From positions 283,053 through 347,052 of the forward strand of contig CBDDTG010000069.1 of assembly GCA_965233665.1 (NCBI GenBank): 64,000 nt of DNA. The letters run 5' to 3'. Positions 34,741 to 42,429 of the stretch are shown here, piece after piece. Made by a program: the position numbers and the translations under genes. The notes below the pieces were generated by a model. That model was given only the letters and a program-made list of their open reading frames with translations. It was not told the origin of the DNA and made no database searches. Each line of letters begins with the position of its first letter. The stretch's first letter is position 1. Source of the DNA: Bacterioplanes sp965233665 (GTDB lineage: Bacteria; Pseudomonadota; Gammaproteobacteria; Pseudomonadales; Oceanobacteraceae).

Positions 34741-35919
34741 TTAGCGTTCTACCGCTAACGCAACGCCCATGCCGCCACCAATGCACAAGGTGGCGAGGCC
34801 GCGTTTAACATCGCGACGCTGCATTTCATGCAACAGGGTAACTAGAATGCGACAGCCAGATGCACCAATCGGGTGGCCTAAAGCAATGGCACCGCCGTTG
34901 ACGTTGATTTTGTCTGCGTCCCAGCCCAGGCCTTTATTAACCGACAAGGCTTGCACGGCAAAGGCTTCGTTGGCTTCGATCAAGTCCAGGTCACCCAGTT
35001 GCCAGCCGGCTTTCTGCAGGCATTTCTGGGTCGCTGGAATGGGACCGGTGCCCATGATGCTCGGATCGACCCCAGCATTGGCGTAACCCTTGATAGTCGC
35101 CAGAATGGGCAAACCCAGTTCCTCGGCTTTGGCACGACTGGCCAACATCACAGCAGCAGCGCCATCGTTAAGCGAGGAGGCATTGCCAGCGGTAACGCTG
35201 CCGTCTTTCTTAAACGCTGGGCGCATTGCCGCCAGTTTTTCAACCGTGGTGCCGGCACGTGGGTTTTCATCCGTGGCAAAGATCAGTGGCTCGCCCTTGC
35301 GCTGTGGCACAGCGACAGGAGTAATTTCAGCGCTGAACGTTCCCGCCTCGATGGCGGCCAAAGCTTTTTGCTGGGAAGCGGCGGCGAAGGCATCCTGCTT
35401 TTCTCGGCTGATGCCGTATTCCGCGGCAATGTTCTCGGCGGTAATGCCCATGTGGTAGTCATTAAAGGCATCCCATAGGCCATCGACCACCATGGTGTCC
35501 ACCATGCTCCAGGGGCCCATGCGCTGGCCGTCGCGTGAGTTGGGCAGCGCGTGAGGTGCGTTCGACATGGACTCTTGGCCACCTGCAATAATGAGGTCGG
35601 CATCGCCACAGTGAATGGCCTGAGCGGCCAAGTGCAGGGCTTTTAGACCTGAGCCACACACCTTGTTGATGGTCATCGCCGGTGTGGTGGCTGGCAGGCC
35701 AGCGTGGATAGCGGCTTGGCGTGCTGGGTTTTGGCCGCAGGCTGCGGTGAGCACCTGTCCCATCAGCACTTCATCTACCTGTTCACCTTTGACACCGGTG
35801 TTTTCCAGCAATGCACCGATGACGGTGGCGCCCAGCTGGGTGGCCGACAGGCTGGCCAGGCTGCCACCAAAACTGCCGATTGCGGTGCGGGTTGCGGCAA
35901 CGATTACTACGTCCGTCAT
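34741..35919 (-). CDS. Acetyl-CoA C-acetyltransferase (thiolase)
   Basis: A 392-residue thiolase II. The nucleophile Cys is in NKVCGSGLKALHLA. The second site is in GGAIALGHPIGASGCR, with NEAFA and the C-terminal LCIGGGMGVA also present. It condenses or cleaves acetoacetyl-CoA and related substrates. The ATG at 35919 has GGGAG upstream. The AMP ligase gene follows. It could serve polyhydroxyalkanoate synthesis (PhaA-type) or fatty acid degradation; no pha genes are visible here. Confidence 0.94.
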   Translation of the reverse strand: MTDVVIVAATRTAIGSFGGSLASLSATQLGATVIGALLENTGVKGEQVDEVLMGQVLTAACGQNPARQAAIHAGLPATTPAMTINKVCGSGLKALHLAAQAIHCGDADLIIAGGQESMSNAPHALPNSRDGQRMGPWSMVDTMVVDGLWDAFNDYHMGITAENIAAEYGISREKQDAFAAASQQKALAAIEAGTFSAEITPVAVPQRKGEPLIFATDENPRAGTTVEKLAAMRPAFKKDGSVTAGNASSLNDGAAAVMLASRAKAEELGLPILATIKGYANAGVDPSIMGTGPIPATQKCLQKAGWQLGDLDLIEANEAFAVQALSVNKGLGWDADKINVNGGAIALGHPIGASGCRILVTLLHEMQRRDVKRGLATLCIGGGMGVALAVER

Positions 35920-36100
35920 ATTCAACTCCCTATTAAAATCAGAGGTCTGTGTGGTTAAGCGCAGACCGGATTACGTATGCAAAGCAAACAACTAACACAG
36001 GCTATATGACAAACCTATGTCGGTGGCTGTCAACTTAAACTAACCGCTGATCTGTTCTAGTTTGGCGGCAATGGCAAGCTGCTTACTGAGGCTGCGGGAG

Positions 36101-36129
36101 AAAAAGGCGGCGATCGTTATTGATCGCCG
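36101..36129 (-). terminator. Terminator of the MarR-type regulator gene
   Basis: On the minus strand CGGCGATC, loop AATAAC and GATCGCCG form a perfect 8-bp stem followed by CCTTTTTC. The MarR stop codon lies in the loop. Confidence 0.85.
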
Positions 36130-36629
36130 GCGGGCTTGCTGCCTGCTTTGGTGTTAATGCTGCGGTCCAGCGGGCCTACATCCAATACCGGAGAGGCATC
36201 AATGTGCTGGGCATCCATCATATGTGCCACACGTTCCAGCGAAGCGAGAATCATGCTCTGTTCCCACTCGTGCAGATCTTGGAACTGGTGAACAAAGCTT
36301 TCTTGCAACGGCTTTGGGGCGTCGATCAGTGATTCGTGAGCCTCATCGGTGAGGTACACATACACCTTGCGCTTATCGAGCTGGCTGCGCTCACGCTTAA
36401 GGTAGTTACGGCGCTCCAGGCGGTCGATGATGGTGGTCACGGTTGCTTGCGACAAGTTGACCTTGCGTGCCACTTCGCCAACGGTGAGCTCATCATGGGT
36501 GCGCAATGTCTGCAAAATCATCAACTGCGGCGCCGTCAGGCCGGTGGTTTTACTCAGTTGCTTCGAGTGCAGGTCGGTGGCGCGAATAATGCGACGCAGT
36601 GCGACCAGCACGTCTTCATATCGGTTCAT
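36117..36629 (-). CDS. ectR: MarR family regulator, probable EctR
   Basis: A 170-residue winged-helix MarR protein. I start it at ATG 36629 (MNRYEDVLVALRRIIRATDL), as in EctR regulators found next to ectoine operons. The DNA-binding segment is ELTVGEVARKVNLSQATVTTIIDRLERRNYLKR and the wing is RSQLDKRKVYVYLTDE. In characterised methylotrophs and halophiles EctR represses ectABC in low salt. A CheW gene and 857 bp separate it from ectA, an unusual spacing. Its own terminator follows. A role in ectoine control is inferred from position and the LRRIIRATDLHSKQL start. Confidence 0.7.
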   Translation of the reverse strand: MNRYEDVLVALRRIIRATDLHSKQLSKTTGLTAPQLMILQTLRTHDELTVGEVARKVNLSQATVTTIIDRLERRNYLKRERSQLDKRKVYVYLTDEAHESLIDAPKPLQESFVHQFQDLHEWEQSMILASLERVAHMMDAQHIDASPVLDVGPLDRSINTKAGSKPAGDQ

Positions 36630-36943
36630 AGCGGCTATTCCGGGATTGGCAGGGCGCGAATTATAGGAACAATCGCGCTTCGGTATCCACCGCTGTGCCG
36701 CATCAGTGCGGTGGCTATTCGTTGTAGTGGGCATAACAGTCCCCCCTAAGGCAGAAACGCGGCAGCGCAAGTGCGACTGCGACGGCTGTGTAGCCGGCCG
36801 GAGAGCAGATGACAGATACGCAAGTGGGCGCTGGCACGGTCACAGCAAAGAGATGAAACAGGCACCTGAATTAGGCCGCCTGTTATCTGTCACGCAATAA
36901 AATATACATATCTAAACTATTGTCTGCAAAATAATTACACGAA
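36630..36943. other. Spacer between CheW and the MarR gene
   Basis: It holds the regulator's promoter and a stem at 36687-36714 (CCACCGC/GCGGTGG). A second inverted pair, TGACAGATA (36810-36818) and TATCTGTCA (36884-36892), lies 65 bp apart. No protein gene is evident. Confidence 0.4.
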
Positions 36944-37366
36944 CTATCGCCCCAGCTGCTCGTGTACATCTTCCAATGTTAACAGTACCAATAGATCGTT
37001 CTTGTGGTAGCAGGTGCCTTTCATAAAGGCCTGGGGTGTGACGGGCGCTTCCACCTTGGCTGGATCCAGCAATACGATCTCATGCACGGAATCAACCACA
37101 AACCCGATCACTTCTTGATCGACTTCAATGGTCAGAACGCGGGTGTCGTCGTCTGGTTCTTTCTGCGGTATCCCTAGTAATGATTGGCCATCCAGGACGG
37201 TGACGATGTCGCCGCGGAGGTTGATAACGCCCCATGCTTGCGGTGGCGCATCTGGGACGGGTTCGGGGCGATTCCATAGCGTTACTTCTCTGACGGTGTC
37301 GACCGGCAGGCAGTAAGTGGTGTCGTCCATGGTGAAAGTCAGCCAGCGCTCGTGATCCGCTTGCAT
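36944..37366 (-). CDS. CheW-like chemotaxis coupling protein
   Basis: A 140-residue CheW-domain protein starting at ATG 37366 with AAGGAG six bases upstream. It has the CheW fold pattern YCLPVDTVREVTLW, VINLRGDIVTVLD and VIGFVVDSVHEIVLLDPAKVEAP. CheW proteins couple receptors to CheA. No cheA or cheY is in the window, so this is an orphan placed between the ectoine regulator and ectA. Whether it partners the NIT-domain receptor is speculation. Confidence 0.9.
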   Translation of the reverse strand: MQADHERWLTFTMDDTTYCLPVDTVREVTLWNRPEPVPDAPPQAWGVINLRGDIVTVLDGQSLLGIPQKEPDDDTRVLTIEVDQEVIGFVVDSVHEIVLLDPAKVEAPVTPQAFMKGTCYHKNDLLVLLTLEDVHEQLGR

Positions 37367-37391
37367 CGACAACTCCTTTAATTAATTCGTG

Positions 37392-37420
37392 TTGTAAATA
37401 ATTTTTGCTGATGCTATTTT
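37392..37420 (+). promoter_or_regulatory. Possible sigma-70 promoter of the ectoine operon
   Basis: TTGTAA (37392-37397), spacer 17 bp, TATTTT (37415-37420), in the 120-bp gap between the divergent cheW and ectA genes. The match to consensus is partial. Osmotic or EctR control elements would be expected here. Confidence 0.4.
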
Positions 37421-37486
37421 GTTTAGCGTTCAAAGTAAATGACAGGTCCGTAACGATGATTTCTCGGTACGCGGAGCCTTAAAACA

Positions 37487-38026
37487 ATGAGTCAGACCCA
37501 GAATGAGACGAACGATCTCACGCACCAGGGTGACCTGGTTCTGAGCAAACCCAACGCCGAGGATGGCAGTGCGGTCTTTGATCTGATCGCCCGTTGTCCA
37601 CCCCTCGACCAGAATTCAATGTACTGCAATCTTCTGCAGTGTTCCCACTTTCGTGATACCAGCGTAGTTGCAAAGGTAGGCGACGTGCCAGTCGGATTTA
37701 TCTCCGGCTACCGCATTCCCAGCCAGCCTGACACTTTGTTCGTTTGGCAAGTGGCCGTAGACAGTCGTATGCGAGGACATGGCTTGGCCAGTCGTATGTT
37801 GCGCCAGCTGGTCGATCAGGTGGGGCAGGTCAACTATCTGCACACCAGTATCACGTCGGCTAACCAGGCCTCTTGGCGCACATTTGAGCGCTTAGCGAAA
37901 GATTTGGGCGCCCATCTCAGTACCGAGGTGATGTTCGATCACGAACTCCACTTCGATCAGCGCCATGACACCGAAGAGCTGGTGATCATTGGTCCGTTTT
38001 CTAACACACCGTCTGAGCAATCTTAA
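37487..38026 (+). CDS. ectA: EctA, L-2,4-diaminobutyrate acetyltransferase
   Basis: A 179-residue GNAT enzyme that acetylates diaminobutyrate with acetyl-CoA, the second step of ectoine synthesis. The acetyl-CoA loop is RMRGHGLASRML (residues about 102-113), with CPPLDQNSMYCNLLQCSHF in the N-terminal half typical of EctA. It is first in ectA-ectB-ectC-ask. ectB starts 14 bp after its stop. Confidence 0.96.
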   Translation: MSQTQNETNDLTHQGDLVLSKPNAEDGSAVFDLIARCPPLDQNSMYCNLLQCSHFRDTSVVAKVGDVPVGFISGYRIPSQPDTLFVWQVAVDSRMRGHGLASRMLRQLVDQVGQVNYLHTSITSANQASWRTFERLAKDLGAHLSTEVMFDHELHFDQRHDTEELVIIGPFSNTPSEQS

Positions 38027-38040
38027 AAGGAGCACAACCG

Positions 38041-39306
38041 ATGGAAATTTTTAACGAGCTTGAATCCAATGTCCGTGGTTACTGCCGTTCATTCCCGGTG
38101 GTGTTTAAGTCCGCCCAGAATGCAACTCTGACTACCGTCGATGGTGTGGATTACATCGACTTTCTAGGCGGTGCTGGCACGCTGAACTACGGCCATAACA
38201 ACCCGCAATTCAAGCAAGCGTTGATTGATTACATTCAGGCCGACGGTGTGACGCATGGTTTGGATATGCACACTGGCGCCAAAGAAGCGTTTTTGCACAG
38301 CTTTCGCGACATTATTCTTAAGCCGCGCGGTATGGACTACAAAGTGCAGTTTACCGGCCCGACCGGTACCAACGCGGTGGAAGCGGCCTTAAAGGTGGCG
38401 CGCAAGAATACAGGCCGTCAGACCATTGTGTCGTTTACCAATGGCTTCCATGGCTGTACTCAAGGGGCAGCTGCGGTGACGGCCAATGGCAAATACAAAG
38501 AAGCCAATGGCATGCCGCTGCCAGGCGTGCAATTTATGCCGTATGACGGCTACCTGGGTGATTTCGATACGCTGAAGTATTTTGAGAAAGCCTTGCAAGA
38601 TGGCTCGTCCGGTTTGGGCAAGCCGGCCGGCGTTATTGTTGAGTGCATCCAGGGTGAGGGCGGCCTCAATACTGCCAGTGCCGAATGGCTGCGCGGCCTG
38701 CAAGACCTGTGTCAGCGTCACGATATGGTGTTTATCGTCGATGACATTCAAGCCGGTTGTGGTCGCAGTGGTAAGTTCTTCAGCTTTGAAGAATATGGCA
38801 TTGAGCCAGATGTGATTACGCTGTCGAAATCGTTAGGTGGTTATGGCCTACCGATGGCGGTTGTGTTGCTGAAAGAAGAATTGGATACCTGGAAGCCGGG
38901 CGAGCACAACGGCACCTTCCGCGGTAACAACCATGCCTTTATTACCGCACGTCGTGCACTGGAAACATACTGGCAGGACGATGCTTTTGAAAAAGCGGTG
39001 CAGCACAAAGCCGGTTTGATTCGCACTCGTCTGAAAGAGATTCAAGCCGAGCACGGTGGCCAAATGAAGCACAAAGGCCGTGGCATTATGCAAGGTCTGG
39101 AAATGCGCACCGGTGAAATTGCTGAGCGAGTGTGTGAGTTGGCGTTTGAGCGCGGCTTGGTGATTGAAACCAGTGGTTCAGACGGCCAAGTGGTTAAAAT
39201 CTTAACGCCACTGACCATTGAAGAAGAGCTGCTGAAAAAAGGCCTGGATATTCTCGCCAGCTGTGTGGCTGACGTCATGGCCGAGCAAATCTCCGCCGCT
39301 TCTTAA
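38041..39306 (+). CDS. ectB: EctB, diaminobutyrate-2-oxoglutarate transaminase
   Basis: A 421-residue class III aminotransferase that makes diaminobutyrate from aspartate semialdehyde. The PLP lysine is Lys263 in TLSKSLGGYG, with an Asp of FIVDDIQAGCGRSG (234/235) binding the ring nitrogen. The substrate loop FHGCTQGA is present. Length and motifs match EctB. It is the second gene of the ectoine operon, with AAGGAGC before the ATG. Confidence 0.96.
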   Translation: MEIFNELESNVRGYCRSFPVVFKSAQNATLTTVDGVDYIDFLGGAGTLNYGHNNPQFKQALIDYIQADGVTHGLDMHTGAKEAFLHSFRDIILKPRGMDYKVQFTGPTGTNAVEAALKVARKNTGRQTIVSFTNGFHGCTQGAAAVTANGKYKEANGMPLPGVQFMPYDGYLGDFDTLKYFEKALQDGSSGLGKPAGVIVECIQGEGGLNTASAEWLRGLQDLCQRHDMVFIVDDIQAGCGRSGKFFSFEEYGIEPDVITLSKSLGGYGLPMAVVLLKEELDTWKPGEHNGTFRGNNHAFITARRALETYWQDDAFEKAVQHKAGLIRTRLKEIQAEHGGQMKHKGRGIMQGLEMRTGEIAERVCELAFERGLVIETSGSDGQVVKILTPLTIEEELLKKGLDILASCVADVMAEQISAAS

Positions 39307-39390
39307 TCATCATGGGGGGCCGCCTCGGTGGTCCATCTACAAATTTCGCTGGCAGCGCAGCTTGGCTGCGCTCTCAACCAAGGATTTAAC

Positions 39391-39789
39391 ATGATTGTTC
39401 GTACTCTAGACGAATGCAAAAACTCTGATCGAGCTGTGAACGGTGGCAACTGGGAAAGCGTGCGCATGTTGTTGAAAGACGACAACATGGGTTTTTCTTT
39501 TCATATCACCACCATCTTTGCTGGCACAGAAACACCGATTTGGTACCAAAACCATTTGGAATCTGTGTACTGCATGAGTGGCGAAGGTGAAATTGAAACC
39601 TGCGATGATGGCAAGGTGTACCAGATTCGTCCTGGCACTCTGTATATTCTTGATAAGCACGACAAGCATTTGCTGCGTGCCACCAAAGATATGCAAATGG
39701 CGTGTGTCTTTAATCCGCCATTGAACGGTAAGGAAGTCCATGATGAAAACGGCGTTTACGCCCTTGAAGCGGAAACCGTTACCGACTGA
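39391..39789 (+). CDS. ectC: EctC, L-ectoine synthase
   Basis: A 132-residue cupin that closes N-acetyl-diaminobutyrate to ectoine. The iron-binding residues known for EctC, Glu57, Tyr85 and His93, are all present at those positions. The ATG at 39391 follows AAGGATT. It is the third gene of the operon, 84 bp after ectB. The conserved segment TPIWYQNHLESVYCM is typical. Confidence 0.97.
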   Translation: MIVRTLDECKNSDRAVNGGNWESVRMLLKDDNMGFSFHITTIFAGTETPIWYQNHLESVYCMSGEGEIETCDDGKVYQIRPGTLYILDKHDKHLLRATKDMQMACVFNPPLNGKEVHDENGVYALEAETVTD

Positions 39790-39864
39790 TCCTGCCTGCT
39801 CTTTAGCGGCCGCAGGCGCGGCCGTCTCGCTGTACGAACTTCATCCGCTTTCGGAGCACATACC

Positions 39865-41310
39865 ATGTTTCATACTGTAGAAAAAATTGGCGGCACCTCC
39901 ATGAGCCGTTATCAGGATGTGCTGAGTAACATCTGGCTACGTCCACAAACTCTGTCTGATGGCAGTCAAACTCTGTATCAGCGCGTGTTCGTTGTATCGG
40001 CTTACGCTGGCATGACCAACGGCCTGTTGGAGCATAAAAAAACCGGAGAACCGGGTGTTTATGCCCTGTTTTCAGAAATGGACGAACATCGCCCCTGGCA
40101 GACCAAGCTGGAGCAAGTGTTGGAAGACATGCTGGCCATTAATGCCGACATGTTCAGCAGCGAGGTACAGCGCAAACGTGCTGATCAGTTTATTTCCAGC
40201 CGTGTCGACGACGTTCGCGACTGCTTGGAAAACCTCGAAGCTGTGTGCAGCTTTGGTAACTTCCAACTCGATGACCATTTGCATCAAGTGCGTGAAATGC
40301 TCAGTGCCATCGGCGAAGCACACAGCGCTTACAACTCAGTGCAACTGCTGCGTCAGCACGATGTGAACGCCATTTATATCGACTTAACCAACTGGCGCTC
40401 GGATACCCAGTTGAGTTTGGACGATACCATTCGTGCGGCTTTTAAAGACATCGACTTGAGCAAGCAAATGCCCATCGTGACTGGTTATACCCAGTGTCGC
40501 GAAGGTTTAATGCGCACCTTTGACCGTGGCTACAGCGAGATGACCTTCTCTAAAATCGCCACCCTTACCAATGCCGATGAGGCGGTGATTCATAAGGAGT
40601 ATCACCTCAGTACGGCTGATCCAAGCTTGGTTGGGGCGGATCACGTGATGCCGATCGGTCAAACCAATTATGACGTTGCCGATCAGCTGGCCAACCTCGG
40701 TATGGAAGCAATTCACCCACGAGCGGCAGCCGGCCTGCGCAAAAAAGACATCTTACTGCGCGTTAAAAACACCTTTGAGCCAGAGCACAAAGGTACCGTG
40801 ATTCGCAACGATTACTGCACGGACGAACCTAAAGTTGAGATTATTGCCGGCACGCGCGGCGTATGGGCGTTGGAATTGTTTGACCAAGATATGGTCGGCA
40901 ATGCGACCTATGGCCAGCGGATGAATGATCTGGTGTTTGAATCTGGCGTGCGGGTGTTGACCAAAGACTTTAACGCCAATACCGTCACGTTTTACCTAAA
41001 AGGTAACAAGCGGCGCGTAAACTGGCTGATTGACCGGTTAAAACAGGTTTATACTGACGCCGACATCAGGCTGGAAAAACTGGCCATGGTCAGCGCTATT
41101 GGCAGTGATTTGAAAATCCCGGGTCTGTTGCGACGGGCTGCAGGGGCATTATCCGATGCCGGCGTGAACATTCTTTCTGTGCACCAGGCGATGCGCCAGG
41201 TGGACATGATGTTCCTGGTCAGTGATGCAGACTACACTAAGTCAGTGACGGCCTTGCACACACTATTGGTGGAAAAATCGGATTTATGGCAACAGCAAGC
41301 AAGTGCATAA
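39865..41310 (+). CDS. ask_ect: Ectoine-specific aspartate kinase
   Basis: A 481-residue aspartate kinase of the Ask_Ect clade that opens VEKIGGTSMS (the KxGGTS nucleotide site). Two ACT domains are in the C-terminal third (VTFYLKGNKRRVNWLIDRL and AMVSAIGSDLKIPGLLRRAAGALSDAG). It supplies aspartyl phosphate for ectoine without lysine or threonine feedback in characterised homologues. It closes the ectABC-ask operon. The final 25 bases overlap the next gene in another frame. Confidence 0.94.
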   Translation: MFHTVEKIGGTSMSRYQDVLSNIWLRPQTLSDGSQTLYQRVFVVSAYAGMTNGLLEHKKTGEPGVYALFSEMDEHRPWQTKLEQVLEDMLAINADMFSSEVQRKRADQFISSRVDDVRDCLENLEAVCSFGNFQLDDHLHQVREMLSAIGEAHSAYNSVQLLRQHDVNAIYIDLTNWRSDTQLSLDDTIRAAFKDIDLSKQMPIVTGYTQCREGLMRTFDRGYSEMTFSKIATLTNADEAVIHKEYHLSTADPSLVGADHVMPIGQTNYDVADQLANLGMEAIHPRAAAGLRKKDILLRVKNTFEPEHKGTVIRNDYCTDEPKVEIIAGTRGVWALELFDQDMVGNATYGQRMNDLVFESGVRVLTKDFNANTVTFYLKGNKRRVNWLIDRLKQVYTDADIRLEKLAMVSAIGSDLKIPGLLRRAAGALSDAGVNILSVHQAMRQVDMMFLVSDADYTKSVTALHTLLVEKSDLWQQQASA

Positions 41311-42248
41311 CTGCGCTGACCCAGCAGCCGCGATGGCTGCTGGTTTTGTTTTTAATGATCGGTAATCTCGCTTGGGCCAATGCGCCCACCAACGAAGAAA
41401 AAGCAGAAGCCGATGCCAAGCTGGAACAACAAATAAACCAACTGGAGAAGCCCGCCTACAGCGCTTTTACGGAACGCTACCTGTTGGACGAGGTGAAATT
41501 TCTGCGCCAAGCAGTGGCCGATGTGCGGGTTGAGCTCACCGATAAAATCGTCGCTAAAGAGCTGAGTGTGGCTGATAAGGCCATTACCTATGCCACCGAT
41601 ACAATTACCTACTTCTTCTATTTGATCGCCGGCGCCTCTACCTTGCTGGTATTGGTCGGCTGGAACTCGCTGCGTGATATCAAAGACCGCGTTGGCACCT
41701 TTGCCAATGAGGAAATTCAGCGCATTACCGTGTCTTATGAAGAGCGTATGGATGCACTGGAAAAAGAACTCAGTCGCAAAACTCGCCACATTAAGGCGGC
41801 GCAGGCAGAAATTGAGCTGACCAACGAAATTCACTCGCTGTGGTTAAAGGCGTCGCAGGAAAACAGCCCGCAGAACAAAATTGCGATCTACGATCAAATT
41901 TTAGCGCTGCGCCCGGATGACGTGGAAGCATTGACCTACAAAGCGGACTCAGCCTTGTTGTTAGGTCAGGCGCAATGGGCCACTAGCTTGGCCAACCATG
42001 CCCTGAACATCGACCCAGACAATAGCCACGCCATGTATCAACGCGCCTGCGCCTATGCCGAAAGCGGCTTTGTAGAAGAGGCCCTGCGTGATTTGGAAGA
42101 GGCCATTACCCGGTCAGAATCGCTACGTACCCAGGCGGGTGAAGACAGCAGCTTCGACAGCTTGCGTGAAAATGAGCAGTTCCTGGCGATGGTGGTTTTG
42201 CCTGAGCCAGAAGAGGAAGAGCCTGAAACCGATACTGATCGGCCATAA
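41286..42248 (+). CDS. TPR-repeat membrane protein overlapping ask_ect
   Basis: A 320-residue protein with a probable signal or membrane leader (WLLVLFLMIGNLAWANA). A charged helix follows (residues 36-70) and a transmembrane segment near 107-126 (YFFYLIAGASTLLVLVGW). Beyond it are a coiled coil (about 140-180) and two or three TPR units (about 195-265: IYDQILALRPDDVEALTYKADSALLLGQ and HALNIDPDNSHAMYQRACAYAESGFVEEALRDLEEAI). The tail is acidic. It overlaps ask_ect by 25 bp, so it is in the operon. The location suggests a role tied to osmoadaptation, but the function is unknown. Confidence 0.82.
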   Translation: MATASKCITALTQQPRWLLVLFLMIGNLAWANAPTNEEKAEADAKLEQQINQLEKPAYSAFTERYLLDEVKFLRQAVADVRVELTDKIVAKELSVADKAITYATDTITYFFYLIAGASTLLVLVGWNSLRDIKDRVGTFANEEIQRITVSYEERMDALEKELSRKTRHIKAAQAEIELTNEIHSLWLKASQENSPQNKIAIYDQILALRPDDVEALTYKADSALLLGQAQWATSLANHALNIDPDNSHAMYQRACAYAESGFVEEALRDLEEAITRSESLRTQAGEDSSFDSLRENEQFLAMVVLPEPEEEEPETDTDRP

Positions 42249-42280
42249 CCTTCCCCCATAATATTTTCGGCCTTAAGAAA

Positions 42281-42312
42281 AACGCGCCAGCTCACCACTG
42301 GCGCGTTTTTTT
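42281..42312 (+). terminator. Terminator of the ectoine operon
   Basis: AACGCGCCAG (42281-42290), loop CTCACCA, CTGGCGCGTT (42298-42307) then TTTTT. A perfect 10-bp stem 32 bp after the TPR gene stop ends the operon. Confidence 0.95.
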
Positions 42313-42364
42313 GTGCCCGACTCACATTGGGCGCTATGAGCGTTATTAAAGATTGGGTGAAATA

Positions 42365-42412
42365 ATATCAATTTTTTTTGATATGGCGCTGCAGTAACCT
42401 GAACTTAATTCA
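42365..42412 (+). promoter_or_regulatory. MetR-type site and inverted repeat upstream of metE
   Basis: TGAACTTAATTCA (42400-42412) fits the MetR consensus TGAA-N5-TTCA and ends 17 bp before the metE ATG. A second inverted repeat, ATATCAA (42365-42371) and TTGATAT (42378-42384), surrounds a run of T. Homocysteine-dependent MetR activation of metE is established in enterics; its use here is inference. Confidence 0.65.
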
Positions 42413-42429
42413 TCAAGTTCGAGGTTACT

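Noticed and set aside
36810..36892. TGACAGATA/TATCTGTCA pair as an EctR operator
   Set aside because: The arms are 65 bp apart and do not lie in the ectA promoter; coincidence cannot be excluded.
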